Of a stretch of DNA of 64,000 bases, positions 44,158-55,287 are shown in pieces. The notes beneath the pieces are model-generated. The model worked only from the letters and a program-made list of their open reading frames with translations. It was not told the origin of the DNA and made no database searches. This DNA comes from Euphorbia lathyris. Lineage: Eukaryota > Streptophyta > Magnoliopsida > Malpighiales > Euphorbiaceae. Position 1 is the stretch's first letter; the number at the start of each line of letters is the position of its first letter. The position numbers and the translations under genes are program-made. The DNA lies in the NCBI RefSeq assembly GCF_963576675.1, contig NC_088918.1, positions 40,643,501-40,707,500 of the forward strand, in the 5' to 3' direction.

Positions 44158-46597
44158 TTTTTTTTTTTTTTTTGCTTGATTGGCTTGATGTTTGGATCAA
44201 CATTCAAGTGGTGGGAAGTTACATTCAAGCTTATACCAAGCATATCCGTAGGCACCCAAGCAAACACGTCCATGTTCCTCTTAAGGCATGCGATTACTTC
44301 ACCCTTCACTTCTTCTGCCATTTTACTTCCAATATATTTTATTTTTTCTGGATCATCTTCTGTCAGTGGCATCGCTTCCACTTCTTCAACTGGCTTTGAT
44401 TTTGGCTTATTGCCAGATTCTTCAGAAATCGCCATCGTCTCTGCACTTGCACCATGTTTTCCTTTAACGGAAGAAACGTAGCAGTTGCGAGCTTTCTTTT
44501 GATCTCCTCTCACTTGCCTTATACCGTTTGGTGTAGGAAACTTCATTAATAAGTATCCCGATGATATCATGGCTCCCATGCCAATAATTAATGGTCTTCC
44601 TAGTATCACATTGTAGGCTAGAGATACATATTTTACTATCATAAAATTCACCATCCTTGTAACATTACAAGGCTCATCGCCTAACGTGATTGGTAATTGG
44701 ATAGACCCTGCCACTTGGACGGCTTCCCTCGAGAAGCTAAAGAGTGGAGCCGACACCTTATTCAATCTATCCAAAGATTATTTCATCTTCTTGAAACAAT
44801 TCCAATAGAGGAGGTTGACCAAACTCTCGCTGTCAATGAGAATTCTTTCCACTGGGAACTTCATTATGGTAGCAGAAATCACCTATGCATCATCATGGGT
44901 ATAACTACATTTCCTTGATCTGCAAGGGTAAAAGTCATGGGCTCTTCTTCTTGGTCTTTCATCACATTGTTGACTTCATAAGCTTGTCTAGTATAAGCCT
45001 TCCTTGATGACGAGGATTCCCCAGCTAAAGTTTCCCCTCCGGAGATAACATTTATTGCTGGATACGCCGGCTTGTTATCAAAGGCTATGGCTTTATCTTT
45101 TTTATCTTCATTTCCTTTGGCATATGTTCGACCATCCCTTTCTCTGTTTTCCATATATCTTTCTTCTTTTGAGTTTTGTGGCTTTTCCCTTCTCCACATT
45201 TCTGCATAGACAAAATTTTCAAGCTTACCTTGTCGTACCAATGACTCTATTTCATTCATCACTTGCCTACATCGATCAGTTGAGTGACCATGAGTTTTGT
45301 GGAATCGACAATAAGCATCTGTAAATCTGCCCATCGTCCCATTAGTTTTGGGAGGGAATGTAAGGAGTCCGGATCTTTCAATGGCTACCAGGATATTAGA
45401 ACGTGGTTGGAGTAAAGGTGTGAAATTCTCATATTTTGACTTTGGAGCATGTCTTGCTTCATTCCTTCTTCCACTTCCCTTTTTTACATCACTAACCTCG
45501 TCCCTCTCCTTTCTTTTCTTATCTTGATTTCCTCTCGCCCCTATGTTCCTCATCACATCTTCGGAAAGGATGAACTTATTAGCCCAGCTGAACAAAACTC
45601 CCAAGGTTGAAGGTTGATCATAAGAAAGAGATTTTTGGAGATCTCGCGATCTCGTTCCCTGAAGTACTCCTGCAACTGCCATTCCAACTTGGAGATCTTG
45701 AATCTCCAGAGTTGCAGCGCGAAACCTTTCTACGTAATCTTTCAAACTTTCTCTTTCATCTTGCTTTATTGTGAGGAGATACGTTGCATCCTTCTTCCTT
45801 CTGGTGTTGATGATGAATGCCTTTATGAATTCTCTTCTCAATTGATCAAAGTTGGAGATGGAGCTTTCCTTTAAGCTATTGAACCAAGTGCGAGCATGGT
45901 CTAATAAAGTGAGGGAGAAAGCTCGACACATTATGGCATCTTCCCATCCATGTAATAGCATTACTGCTTCATAACTCTGCATATGATCACAAGGATCGCC
46001 CTTTCCGGAATAAGTGACGAGTTGTGGCATCTTGAATTTTCGAGGGAGAGGTTTATTCATGATCTCTCCTGAAAAATGAGTTTTCCTTGCCGTTTGTTCG
46101 TCATTGCTCGGAACCAACTTCTTTTGTTCTAGCACCCTCTCGATCATCCTCTTAAGGTCTATTGTCTCTTTCGCGTTGAACATGGATTCTTCTCCGACTT
46201 TCTCATGTGCTTTCGAATTTTCTTTGCAAGAACTTTCCACAACTTCATGGATCTTTAAGTTGTTTCCCTTACACTTTTTTCTCTTTCACATGGTTTTGAG
46301 ATTTCCTCGTGTGGTAACTCGACCTCAGGACGTTTTTCCTTGTTTCGAAACTCTTTGTCTGACATCTCTTCTTGGACAAAAAAACATTAATTCTTGGAGT
46401 TGATTATTGTTGTCCTCAAATTTTTTCTTCAACTCTTCATAGTCCGCTAAGGGAACGGTGGGCGGATTCGTTCTTGACGGCCCGTGTTGGTCTTCAACAT
46501 TTTCAACATGTTCTTCTTCGTTGGTTGGATGTGCCTCGTGCTCGTCCGGAATATGGGATGTTTGAGAAGGTGGAACTTGAGATCTCTTGGGAGGCAT
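44158..46597 (-). pseudogene. gag-protease of Tat-lineage element C, truncated before RT
   Basis: Starts at ATG 46597 (MPPKRSQVPPSQ), has stops between 46327 and about 46280, then a long open frame to 44879. Capsid domain: TYSGKGDPCDHMQSYEAVML ... ARTWFNSLK ... LRREFIKAF. The CX2HX5HX4C motif is YCRFHKTHGHSTDRC. After a stop and frame change, protease C-terminal sequence (VSLAYNVILGRPLI, 44774 onward) and the pre-RT linker follow. The active-site D-T-G segment falls in the damaged interval near 44780-44880. The frame runs into a run of 16 A's (minus strand) at 44173-44158 and stops. RT, RNase H and integrase are absent. Position beside the LTR at 46670 is correct for a minus-strand element. 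Confidence 0.85.
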
Positions 46598-46649
46598 CTC
46601 TTTTGATTACGAAAAGTAGATGATGTAGAATAGATGACTTTTTGATCGT

Positions 46650-46667
46650 TTCTCACAGACGACGCCA
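46650..46667 (-). promoter_or_regulatory. Primer-binding site of element C
   Basis: The minus strand reads TGGCGTCGTCTGTGAGAA two bases inside the LTR; it resembles the TGGCGCCGTCTGTGGGAA seen in many Tat elements. Confidence 0.65.
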
Positions 46668-46669
46668 AT

Positions 46670-47690
46670 TGTTGTAGTCTGAACTAAACAATAAATTTGT
46701 AGGATGGGAGATCAATCGATGAACTCCTGAAGGAATGCGAACCTTCCAATCAGAATGATGACGGTCGACGTTCCTTGAGGATTGAACCTCCTTGATGAAG
46801 GTTGACCGTCACTGGATGAAGGTTGAACGTCCCTGGATGAAGGTTGATCTTCCTTGAGGATTAAACCTGTTAAAGTGTGGGAAGCGGTCTTCCCACAAAC
46901 GCTACGATGCTTAAGTTAGATATCGTAAAATATAGTCCCTTAGGAATAAGGGGAGAAGTTACATGTGAGCTATTGGTAAAAGATCGTGCTGAACGTGGGT
47001 ACCGTTATCTAGATAGATAATGGGATACGTGTGTTATGCTTATATCAACCTCATAAAATTGAATTAAAAATATAAATGGCAGGACTGAAGTTGCAAAATA
47101 TGGATGAATTTATATAATCGAAAGAATGAAAAATCGAGTTCGATACAAAGCTTATCTGCTCTCTAATTTTCTCTTCTCTCTCTAAAGAATCTCAAATCTG
47201 TAAAAATTTGGGCCCTTTTACAAGTGATGTTGGGCCTCCTATTTATAGCAAAAGTAAGGAAAAATAAGTCAACTTGAGATTCACCACTGGTTATTTTCTG
47301 TGCTTTTTCTTGATTCTTATGCCAAAATGACCTTTCTGCCCTTTTAGTTTTGAGAGTATTCTTCTGAATTTCTATTGATGGGCTTATTGGGCCCACTTGA
47401 ATAATTTTAGCGTATTGGACCTGTTGAGTTGAGTCTGGCTCGTTTGCTTGGATCTGACTTGAATTTGACGTGGACTCTTGACCCATTTCTGATGTGGATC
47501 CTATCTCAAAATTAAAATAGTTTTGATCCATAATTAATTTGGCTTTGTTTCAGTTAATGGGTTTGGATCCAAATTAAAATGGTCGGCTATCCTCTTAAAC
47601 TTCCAAATCGAACATGAGCTTTGATCCAGCTTTTTGGAAAGCTTCGATTATGTAGCTTTAACGTTGGATCTCCGGTCTCTTTCGTTACTT
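46670..47690 (-). repeat. 5' LTR of element C (outer end uncertain)
   Basis: The inner end is TGTTGTAGTC on the plus strand (CAACA end on the minus strand), next to the primer site. A TATA box (TATAAATA, minus strand, plus coordinates 47240-47247) is present, and 21-bp GGATGAAGGTTGA repeats occur at about 46790-46860. The outer end is not defined because the partner LTR is missing; it probably lies between 47580 and 47700. Confidence 0.6.
47240..47247 (-). promoter_or_regulatory. TATA box of element C LTR
   Basis: TATAAATA on the minus strand followed by GGAGGCCC; about 570 bp from the LTR inner end. Confidence 0.55.
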
Positions 47691-47885
47691 CTTTTTGTAC
47701 TAGCTTAAGTACCCGTGCAATGCACGTGATATTCAATAATTTTCTTCACCTACAATATTTATGTTTTTTTTTTTTTGAAGATTACAATATTTATGTATTA
47801 ATGTATAGATATATTTGAAATAAATAATAATAAAACAATCTAAATTTAATATTTTAAATATATATATATTAACATAGGTAAAGAC

Positions 47886-48018
47886 TATGTTTACTTTGTT
47901 TTTGACAAAGTAAGCCTTACTTTGTGTGTTTTCACCATTGGATTAATTTTATACTCCATCATCCAATGGTGAAAACACACCAAGTAATGGTACTTTGTCA
48001 AAAATAAAGTAACCATAG
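47886..48018. mobile_element. Foldback MITE, about 133 bp
   Basis: The left arm CTATGTTTACTTTGTTTTTG continues to TTTTCACCATTGGAT. The right arm is its reverse complement with few differences (ATCCAATGGTGAAAACACAC ... AAAGTAACCATAG). The loop is only about 20 bp, so nearly the entire element is a hairpin. Confidence 0.75.
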
Positions 48019-48282
48019 AAGGCACCTATTAACATATTAATTAAGAGAAGTTTATTTTACTTTTCAAAAGAGATGTATTTTTAAAAATTTATACTCTAAC
48101 TTATCATATAAGGATAATTATATATTTATCTTTATTATGGTAAATAAGAATTTAAAAGTTAGTTTTGCTTTTAAAAACGGACATCTATTCAACCTTTCCT
48201 TAAGGTATGGTTGGAAAGAGATATACCAATATATTAAAATTAATATTTTTCATGGCTAGCAATTATCATAGAGAAACAAACA

Positions 48283-48284
48283 AC

Positions 48285-48321
<37 letters not shown>
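48283..48321. repeat. (AAT)n microsatellite, about 13 units
   Basis: Uninterrupted AAT repeats. Confidence 0.9.
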
Positions 48322-48322
<1 letters not shown>

Positions 48323-48529
48323 GTCTTATTATCTTTCTCGAAATTCAAATTGCAATTTGTTATTAATGGTGTGATAATGAATCGGGTATAAAAAAATTAC
48401 ATCCATTACTACAACAATTAAATATGTCATTTCCCGATGTTTCATCAATTAAATTACTATAATTTGATTCTTATTTCAATTTCATTACATATTTGATCAA
48501 TAAGTTAATATATATATATATATTTTTTA

Positions 48530-49500
48530 TAACGGAAACTTATATTGAAACAAAAGAAACAACATCATTCCGAATACATGAAAAAGCACAAGCAAAGAAA
48601 TCTTCTATAAAAATTTCCATCCGAGAAAGAGATCGTGCCCAAGCAGTTAAATTATACGCAACCATATTCGTTTGGCGTCTCTCAAATACGAATTCGATTG
48701 ACACAAAAGCACGTGCCACATCGGATATATCGCTTAAAATTACACCCAACCAATTTGTCAAAACTTGATCTCCTTTAAGCAATTGGATTGCTGAAACCGA
48801 GTCAGATGCACCTAAAATCATTTGATAACCACAACCATGAACTACCCGCAATGAGAAGAGAAGAGAATTGCAAGAAGCTCTGCATGTAGTGCTGAAATTG
48901 TGAAACCAATTGGACCCCACCAGACATCGATACATAACCGTTGCAGTCCGTAACCACCATCCCAAACGTACCTTTTGATGTTATTACTGAAAAAGAAGCG
49001 TCACAGTTAATTTTGTAAATATTTGAAGTAGGAGGTAACCATATTATATAACCCGGACCTGAATCCACCCGAAAAGCACCATTCCACCATTCCTTAAACT
49101 AAGACCGCATAGCAGAGCCATAAATAATTAAATTTGAAACCACCCCATTACCCTGCAAAATTGAACCAGCCCCAACATTAAGCAAACTTGAATTTGCTTC
49201 ATTAAAACCCACTTGTACAGCATTGCTATCTCCACCTGCAAAACTAATGAATTTAAAACAGCAAATCAATCAGCTCCACCAAAACCAGCAATATCATTCA
49301 AATTTTCTGCAATCATCCGCCTCCCTGACCCTTCAACATACAAATTCAATGAATTACAAATAGCTGCTACTGATTTAATTGCCGCAAGACTTCTTTTTCT
49401 ATGAACAATTTGATTACGATCAAACCAAATATAATGGATCAATCCATAAAAAACCGCAAATTCTTCCTTTGACAAAATTTGCATCACCGCAACAAACCAC
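48530..49500 (-). pseudogene. LINE ORF2 C-terminal fragment (RNase H-like region)
   Basis: The minus strand, in shifting frames, encodes EEFAVFYGLIHYIWFDRNQI (about 49440), then IYKINCDASFSVITSKGTFG (about 49010) and ASDSVSAIQLLKGDQVL with FVFERRQTNMVAYNLTAWA (about 48700). These are the linker and RVT_3 RNase H-like domain typical of the 3' end of plant LINE ORF2. Several frameshifts. No endonuclease or RT part is present. Confidence 0.8.
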
Positions 49501-49604
49501 TCTAGGCAATTTAAACCTGTAACTTCCTGTAACTTTATATACAGGATATAACAGAATCGACAGCTTCCAGTAAAATCTTGTTCCTTGGCAATCTCTAATA
49601 AGTT

Positions 49605-49640
49605 TTTTTTTTTATAGTACAGAGAAGGCCGAAGGCCGGG
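49605..49640 (-). mobile_element. 36-bp LINE/SINE tail insertion with 18-bp target duplication
   Basis: GGCAATCTCTAATAAGTT occurs at 49587-49604 and again at 49641-49658. Between them the minus strand reads CCCGGCCTTCGGCCTTCTCT, then GTACTAT and nine A's: the 3' end of a plant non-LTR retroposon plus poly(A). The result is an extreme 5' truncation. Confidence 0.85.
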
Positions 49641-49799
49641 GGCAATCTCTAATAAGTTAATACTTAATATATATGAGTAAAAACTCACCAAAAGGAAAGA
49701 ATCACACCAATGAAACCCAAAAATGGGTTTTTTTATTCCCATTTTTGGCAGAGTTGTTATTCCTCTTTCGAAAATAACCTTGGTTTCTTGCATCTTATC

Positions 49800-50462
49800 A
49801 AGGTGGACGAAGAATAGAACCTGAAACTCTGTAAAATAATAACCTACAATTAATAATTCAACTAAGGGAAAAAAAAGCCATAAAACCTATAACCGAGCAA
49901 GAACCTATACCTTGTGATGCTGCAAAGCGTAAAGGCTGTAACCATGGAAGAGAAGATGGAGAAAATTCGTTCAACACTATAAAGGATTGAAGTGTAAGAG
50001 AACAACAACATATTGCCATTATAGAGAAAAAAGTGCAGCATCGACCTCTCAAATCACCAGTCATCATATAAGACATGAGATGTCCAATGGAAGTAGGATT
50101 TAAACTCCAAAAGAATCAATTCACAATTCACAGATGAGGGAGGTGTTGTAGATTTTATAATAACGACGAAAATTAGAGGTGAAATTCTTCTTAGCAAAGA
50201 AAAACACAATTGATGAACGTGAAAGAGAGCAATTTTCGAATATAGAAAGAGAAGTAGGTCGAGAGAGATGGGAAATAGCGGGCTGTTTAGATTGAAAATT
50301 CTCAAGCGTTGGTTTTCTCTGGAAAAAACTGGATAGAAATAGCTGATTTTAGGGATATGAATACGTTAGGGATATGAGTTTATAGGATACGTGAAGTTAC
50401 TGAGTTAGTGGGAGAGTCATCATACAACTAAAATGTTAAAGGTTGTGAATAAGTGGGACAAT
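49800..50462. other. AT-rich spacer with no supported gene
   Basis: Two minus-strand frames (49858-50076 and 50054-50305) have no recognised domain. No repeat boundary seen. Confidence 0.4.
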
Positions 50463-50738
50463 AACTATTAATTTTGAATAAAATAAAAGAAACTAAATAA
50501 TAGAGTAATAGATATTAAATAAATAATTAATTAATTAAATTCAGAAATTACCTGAAGCTGACACATCAGCATTTTATCTCCAGCTTTTAGTATATGTATT
50601 AACTATTAATTTTGAATAAAATAAAAGAAACTAAATAATAGAGTAATAGATATTAAATAAATAATTAATTAATTAAATTCAGAAATTACCTGAAGCTGAC
50701 ACATCAGCATTTTATCTCCAGCTTTTAGTATATGTATA
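50463..50738. repeat. Perfect 138-bp tandem duplication
   Basis: The block AACTATTAATTTTGAATAAA ... TTTTAGTATATGTAT is present twice head to tail (50463-50600, 50601-50738); I see no internal difference. Confidence 0.9.
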
Positions 50739-51608
50739 GATTGCATTGTCGCTTAATTTCGATTACTTTTCAGTTGCCATTTGGTTATATTCGAATCCTT
50801 TTAGTGAGTGATTTTAAACCGCCTGACATTAAATGGCTTATCCTCTTGGCATAGTCAACATTTTTATTTTCTTGAAATTTAAAGATATGTGATATTTTTA
50901 CATCTGATTTCAAAAAAAAAAAAAAAACTAATCTTATCTTTTACTGATAAAATTTTATCTTGAGCGTTTAATTGTTATTTATTTGTTTATATTTCATCTT
51001 TTGAATTTTTACAAACTATTATTTAGAAATCAGGTATATCGTAAACGTGTCATTACAATGTAACTCACAATCAAAGTTAATGTTACCTTTAATATACAAT
51101 ATTATCATAATTCACAATTTAGATCATATGAGTTTTAGAATATAATTAACGATAAATTTATAAAAATTGAGATATTCTCTGATTGATTGAAATTTGAACT
51201 TAATTAATAAATCATAACACGATTTTTGACGAATCTAATTTTATTCAGAATAAAGAAAATATATCTCTATTAAAAATCATAATAAGTTAAGATTACACAT
51301 TAATTTTAATAAACCTTAGAACATAACTTGATATTTTTACTGATATACTATATATCAAAACTAGCTTCAAACCCATACTTTTATACGGATTAATATTCTA
51401 CTTGTAAATTGTAAACCAATATAATAATATTTAATTAGAAACAAATTTTTTAATTTCAATTTTTATTTTTAATGACATTTTTTTCTTTAATCATTATTGT
51501 TAATATACAGAAAATAAATGGATATAAAATAGTATCCTCAAATGAATACGATTTTTTTTAACAATGCTATATTATAGATATTTTCCACCAATATTAAAAT
51601 CTACATAT
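50739..51608. other. AT-rich spacer left of the CACTA element
   Basis: No ORF of note, no repeat recognised. Confidence 0.4.
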
Positions 51609-51732
51609 CACTACAACAAAATAACCCTATACCAACACTTCTTGAAATGCACTTAAAAAAAAGTGTCACTACAAAATATCAATTTATTTACTTTTATTTT
51701 ACACCACTGCAACTATCTACTTATTAGGAAGA

Positions 51733-52011
51733 ATGAATAAGGCCCATTATACCTATCCTACCTTTCACTCATTTTTTTGGGCCCATCACAGCTCAAAACC
51801 TTTTGAGGTAACGATTCCTCTTGTTAGGCGGCGGCATGGTAAGATCGCAAAACGTTTCCTCAGCCTTCTCCCTCACCACTCCACTCCTCCGATCTTCTCA
51901 GACTTCTTGGTCACCACCCCTCTGTTTTCTCTCTGCGCGGCCGGTGATACTTTGCCTGACGAAACTCTTGGTCACTTCGACGAGCAAGATCAGCTCCAGC
52001 AGCTGGTAAGA
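51733..52011 (+). pseudogene. Captured exon-like ORF of unknown origin in the CACTA element
   Basis: An open frame from ATG 51733 runs through GDTLPDETLGHFDEQDQLQQ to a GT donor-like site at 52012 (CTGGTAAG). I do not recognise the parent gene. Its acidic, Gln-rich end and the intron-like sequence after it suggest a captured exon rather than transposon DNA. Confidence 0.45.
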
Positions 52012-52254
52012 AGATCATCATCGTCGACGTTCCCGGTGCCTTCACCCTAACTTGCGGGTATGAAAAAAATTTCGTGTTCTCCGTCAGGCATTTCAATCTT
52101 CAGTTTGAGATTTGTCGAATCGAGGGATTTTAATTGATGTAATTGGCTAGTGTAGTATAACTATTGTTGTTGGCATGATATGATGAAATTAGTTAAGAGT
52201 ATATATTATTGGTTTCATGTTTAAAAGTTTTGGGTTGAAATGATGCATTGTATA

Positions 52255-52670
52255 GGTAATTGATGAAAGGAGACTGAGTTTCCTGTTTCAGAAGGAACTT
52301 AAGAACAATGATGTAAGCTCTCTGAAGAGGATGATTCTCCCAAAGGTACAGTGTTGGTCCATTTAAATATTATATTTGGTGGTGTGGTGTGGTGTGGTGT
52401 TTGATTATGATTAATTTAGTTAAGATATGTATTTCAGAAGGCAGCAGAAACACATCTTCCTACTCTGGAGTCGAAAGAAGGGATTTTAATAAGCATGGAT
52501 GACTTGGATGGTCTTCATGTTTGGAGCTTCAAATACAGGTTATTTTTATTTTTCATCATTCAGCTAAAGCTACAACAGGATATAACATTATGGAATAGTA
52601 ATTTTGGTTTATCAGGTACTGGATTAACAACAATGATCCACCTAATCTTAACTACCCATTTGAATTTATT
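52255..52670 (+). pseudogene. Captured B3 DNA-binding domain exons, FUSCA3-like
   Basis: Three exons in phase. The first ends at 52345: RRLSFLFQKELKNNDVSSLK, then RMILPK. The second is 52438-52538: KAAETHLPTLESKEG, then MDDLDGLHVWSFKYR. The third is 52616-52670, starting YWINNN. Introns begin GT and end AG (52346-52437, 52539-52615). This is the N-terminal half of a plant B3 domain; the QKELKNxDVSSL-RMILPKKAAE-HLP pattern matches FUS3 rather than ABI3 or LEC2. After NNN the sequence leaves the B3 family, so the domain is cut and could not fold normally. FUS3 is a seed-maturation transcription factor; a transcript of this copy could affect it only indirectly. Confidence 0.8.
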
Positions 52671-53896
<1,226 letters not shown>

Positions 53897-54509
53897 CTCC
53901 GACATAAATTTCTCCAAAAGGTAGGCTATTTATTTCCTTTTAAGTTAGTGCAAATCAACTTGATGGGTACTTATATTGATAGCCATTTTCATGTTAAATG
54001 AAATTCGTGTCTCTCTTGTAGATCCTGAATGCAGGGATCGCCCCTTTGTATTTTTCAAGCAAGGCCAGTTTTGAGAACATTTACAAAAAAGGTTCTTTCA
54101 GATGTTGAACAAATTGGGCAACTGATGGTTGTTATTGAACATCTTAAAGTTAACACTCCATCATTTCCGTTTTTGAACAGAGATACAAGTTTAAGGAAAG
54201 ATTTGAACTTTTTAGAGTTATTTGTGTTATGTTAATATTGTATTTTTTATTTTATTTTAGACATGTTTGTAGAAACTAAACCTCTTATATGAAGAAATAT
54301 TTGAAATTTTCAATTATTGGAATACTGCACTTATTATTCAAGCTTTTAATTTGATTACATTTTTATTCATTTTATTTTAGTTTTTATAATAATTTCAATT
54401 ATATAAAATAAAATTTCTTCAAAATTTTTTTATTATAAAATAGAATATGAAACTATTCAAATATTATATAAAAAATAAAAATTAATTTTTTATTTAAAAA
54501 TATATAAAT

Positions 54510-54784
54510 TGCTGCTGAAAACCGTCGCAAAACTATCCAAAACCGTCGCAATGAACGTTAAAACCGAATGAACGTCAAATACCGTCGCAAAACCGTCCCA
54601 AAACTAGCCGTCCCTACATAAATTTACCCTGACGCCTTACAAAAACCGTCGCTAGCGTAGCAACGCCTGTTGTAGTGACACTTTTGCGACGGTTTTGAAA
54701 ACCGTCGGTAAAAACTATAGCGACAGTTTAAAGCGTCGCTAAAACAAATAAATACCGTCGGTAAAGACATTGTTTTTTGTAGTG
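54510..54784. repeat. CACTA subterminal repeats
   Basis: About a dozen copies of ACCGTCGC / ACCGTCGG or their complements in ~270 bp. Such arrays are the usual binding sites of CACTA transposase proteins. Confidence 0.8.
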
Positions 54785-54789
54785 TATGG

Positions 54790-55276
54790 TGTCACGGGGC
54801 CTACCGTCCGGACCCGTGCGGCGCTTACTTGTCTCCCCCGAAGTAAGCCAGCCAAGGGAACTAGATCACTCTAGCTGCAAAGATCACATGCAAGGGTTAG
54901 ATAGGAACCACATGTAGTGAATATAATAGCATACATACGATAGCAACATAAGGACAAGCATCTCAATCAGGCACACACATGGATAACATATAGGACACTC
55001 AAGAAGGAACAATACGCGGATGATGTTATTCATAGATAAGCAACAGTGTTACACCACGGGTCCCATCTCATAGTAGTAGGGGGGCAACTACTAGAGATGG
55101 TAGACTACCAACAACCGAGTGACTGTCCAGTATGACAGGTCACTCCCCCCTATAGTGTTTCTTATACCAACTTGAGTCCTACTGACAATGGCTATTACAA
55201 AGCTCCATATAACACAATAGAGTAAGTCTCTCCCCATTGTTACATAGTTTGATTACAAAGATAATCCCCCCTTACA
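54790..55276 (-). repeat. 3' LTR of the chromovirus
   Basis: 487 bp, at the left because the element is on the minus strand. Differs from the other LTR by C/A near 55088 and C/T near 55133. Confidence 0.95.
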
Positions 55277-55287
55277 CTCTCCCCCAC

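Noticed and set aside
44118..44399. Plus-strand ORF starting in the 70-bp repeat
   Set aside because: Shadow of the element C protease and linker on the opposite strand plus a T run.
50054..50305. Possible host gene on the minus strand at 49858-50305
   Set aside because: Two short hydrophobic frames without domain, splice logic or neighbours to support them.
47700..50760. Helitron with ends at GTACCCGTGCAATGCACG and TTAGTATATGTATAG
   Set aside because: No 5' TC start, no CTRR end with hairpin and no Rep/helicase sequence; kept only as a weak remark.
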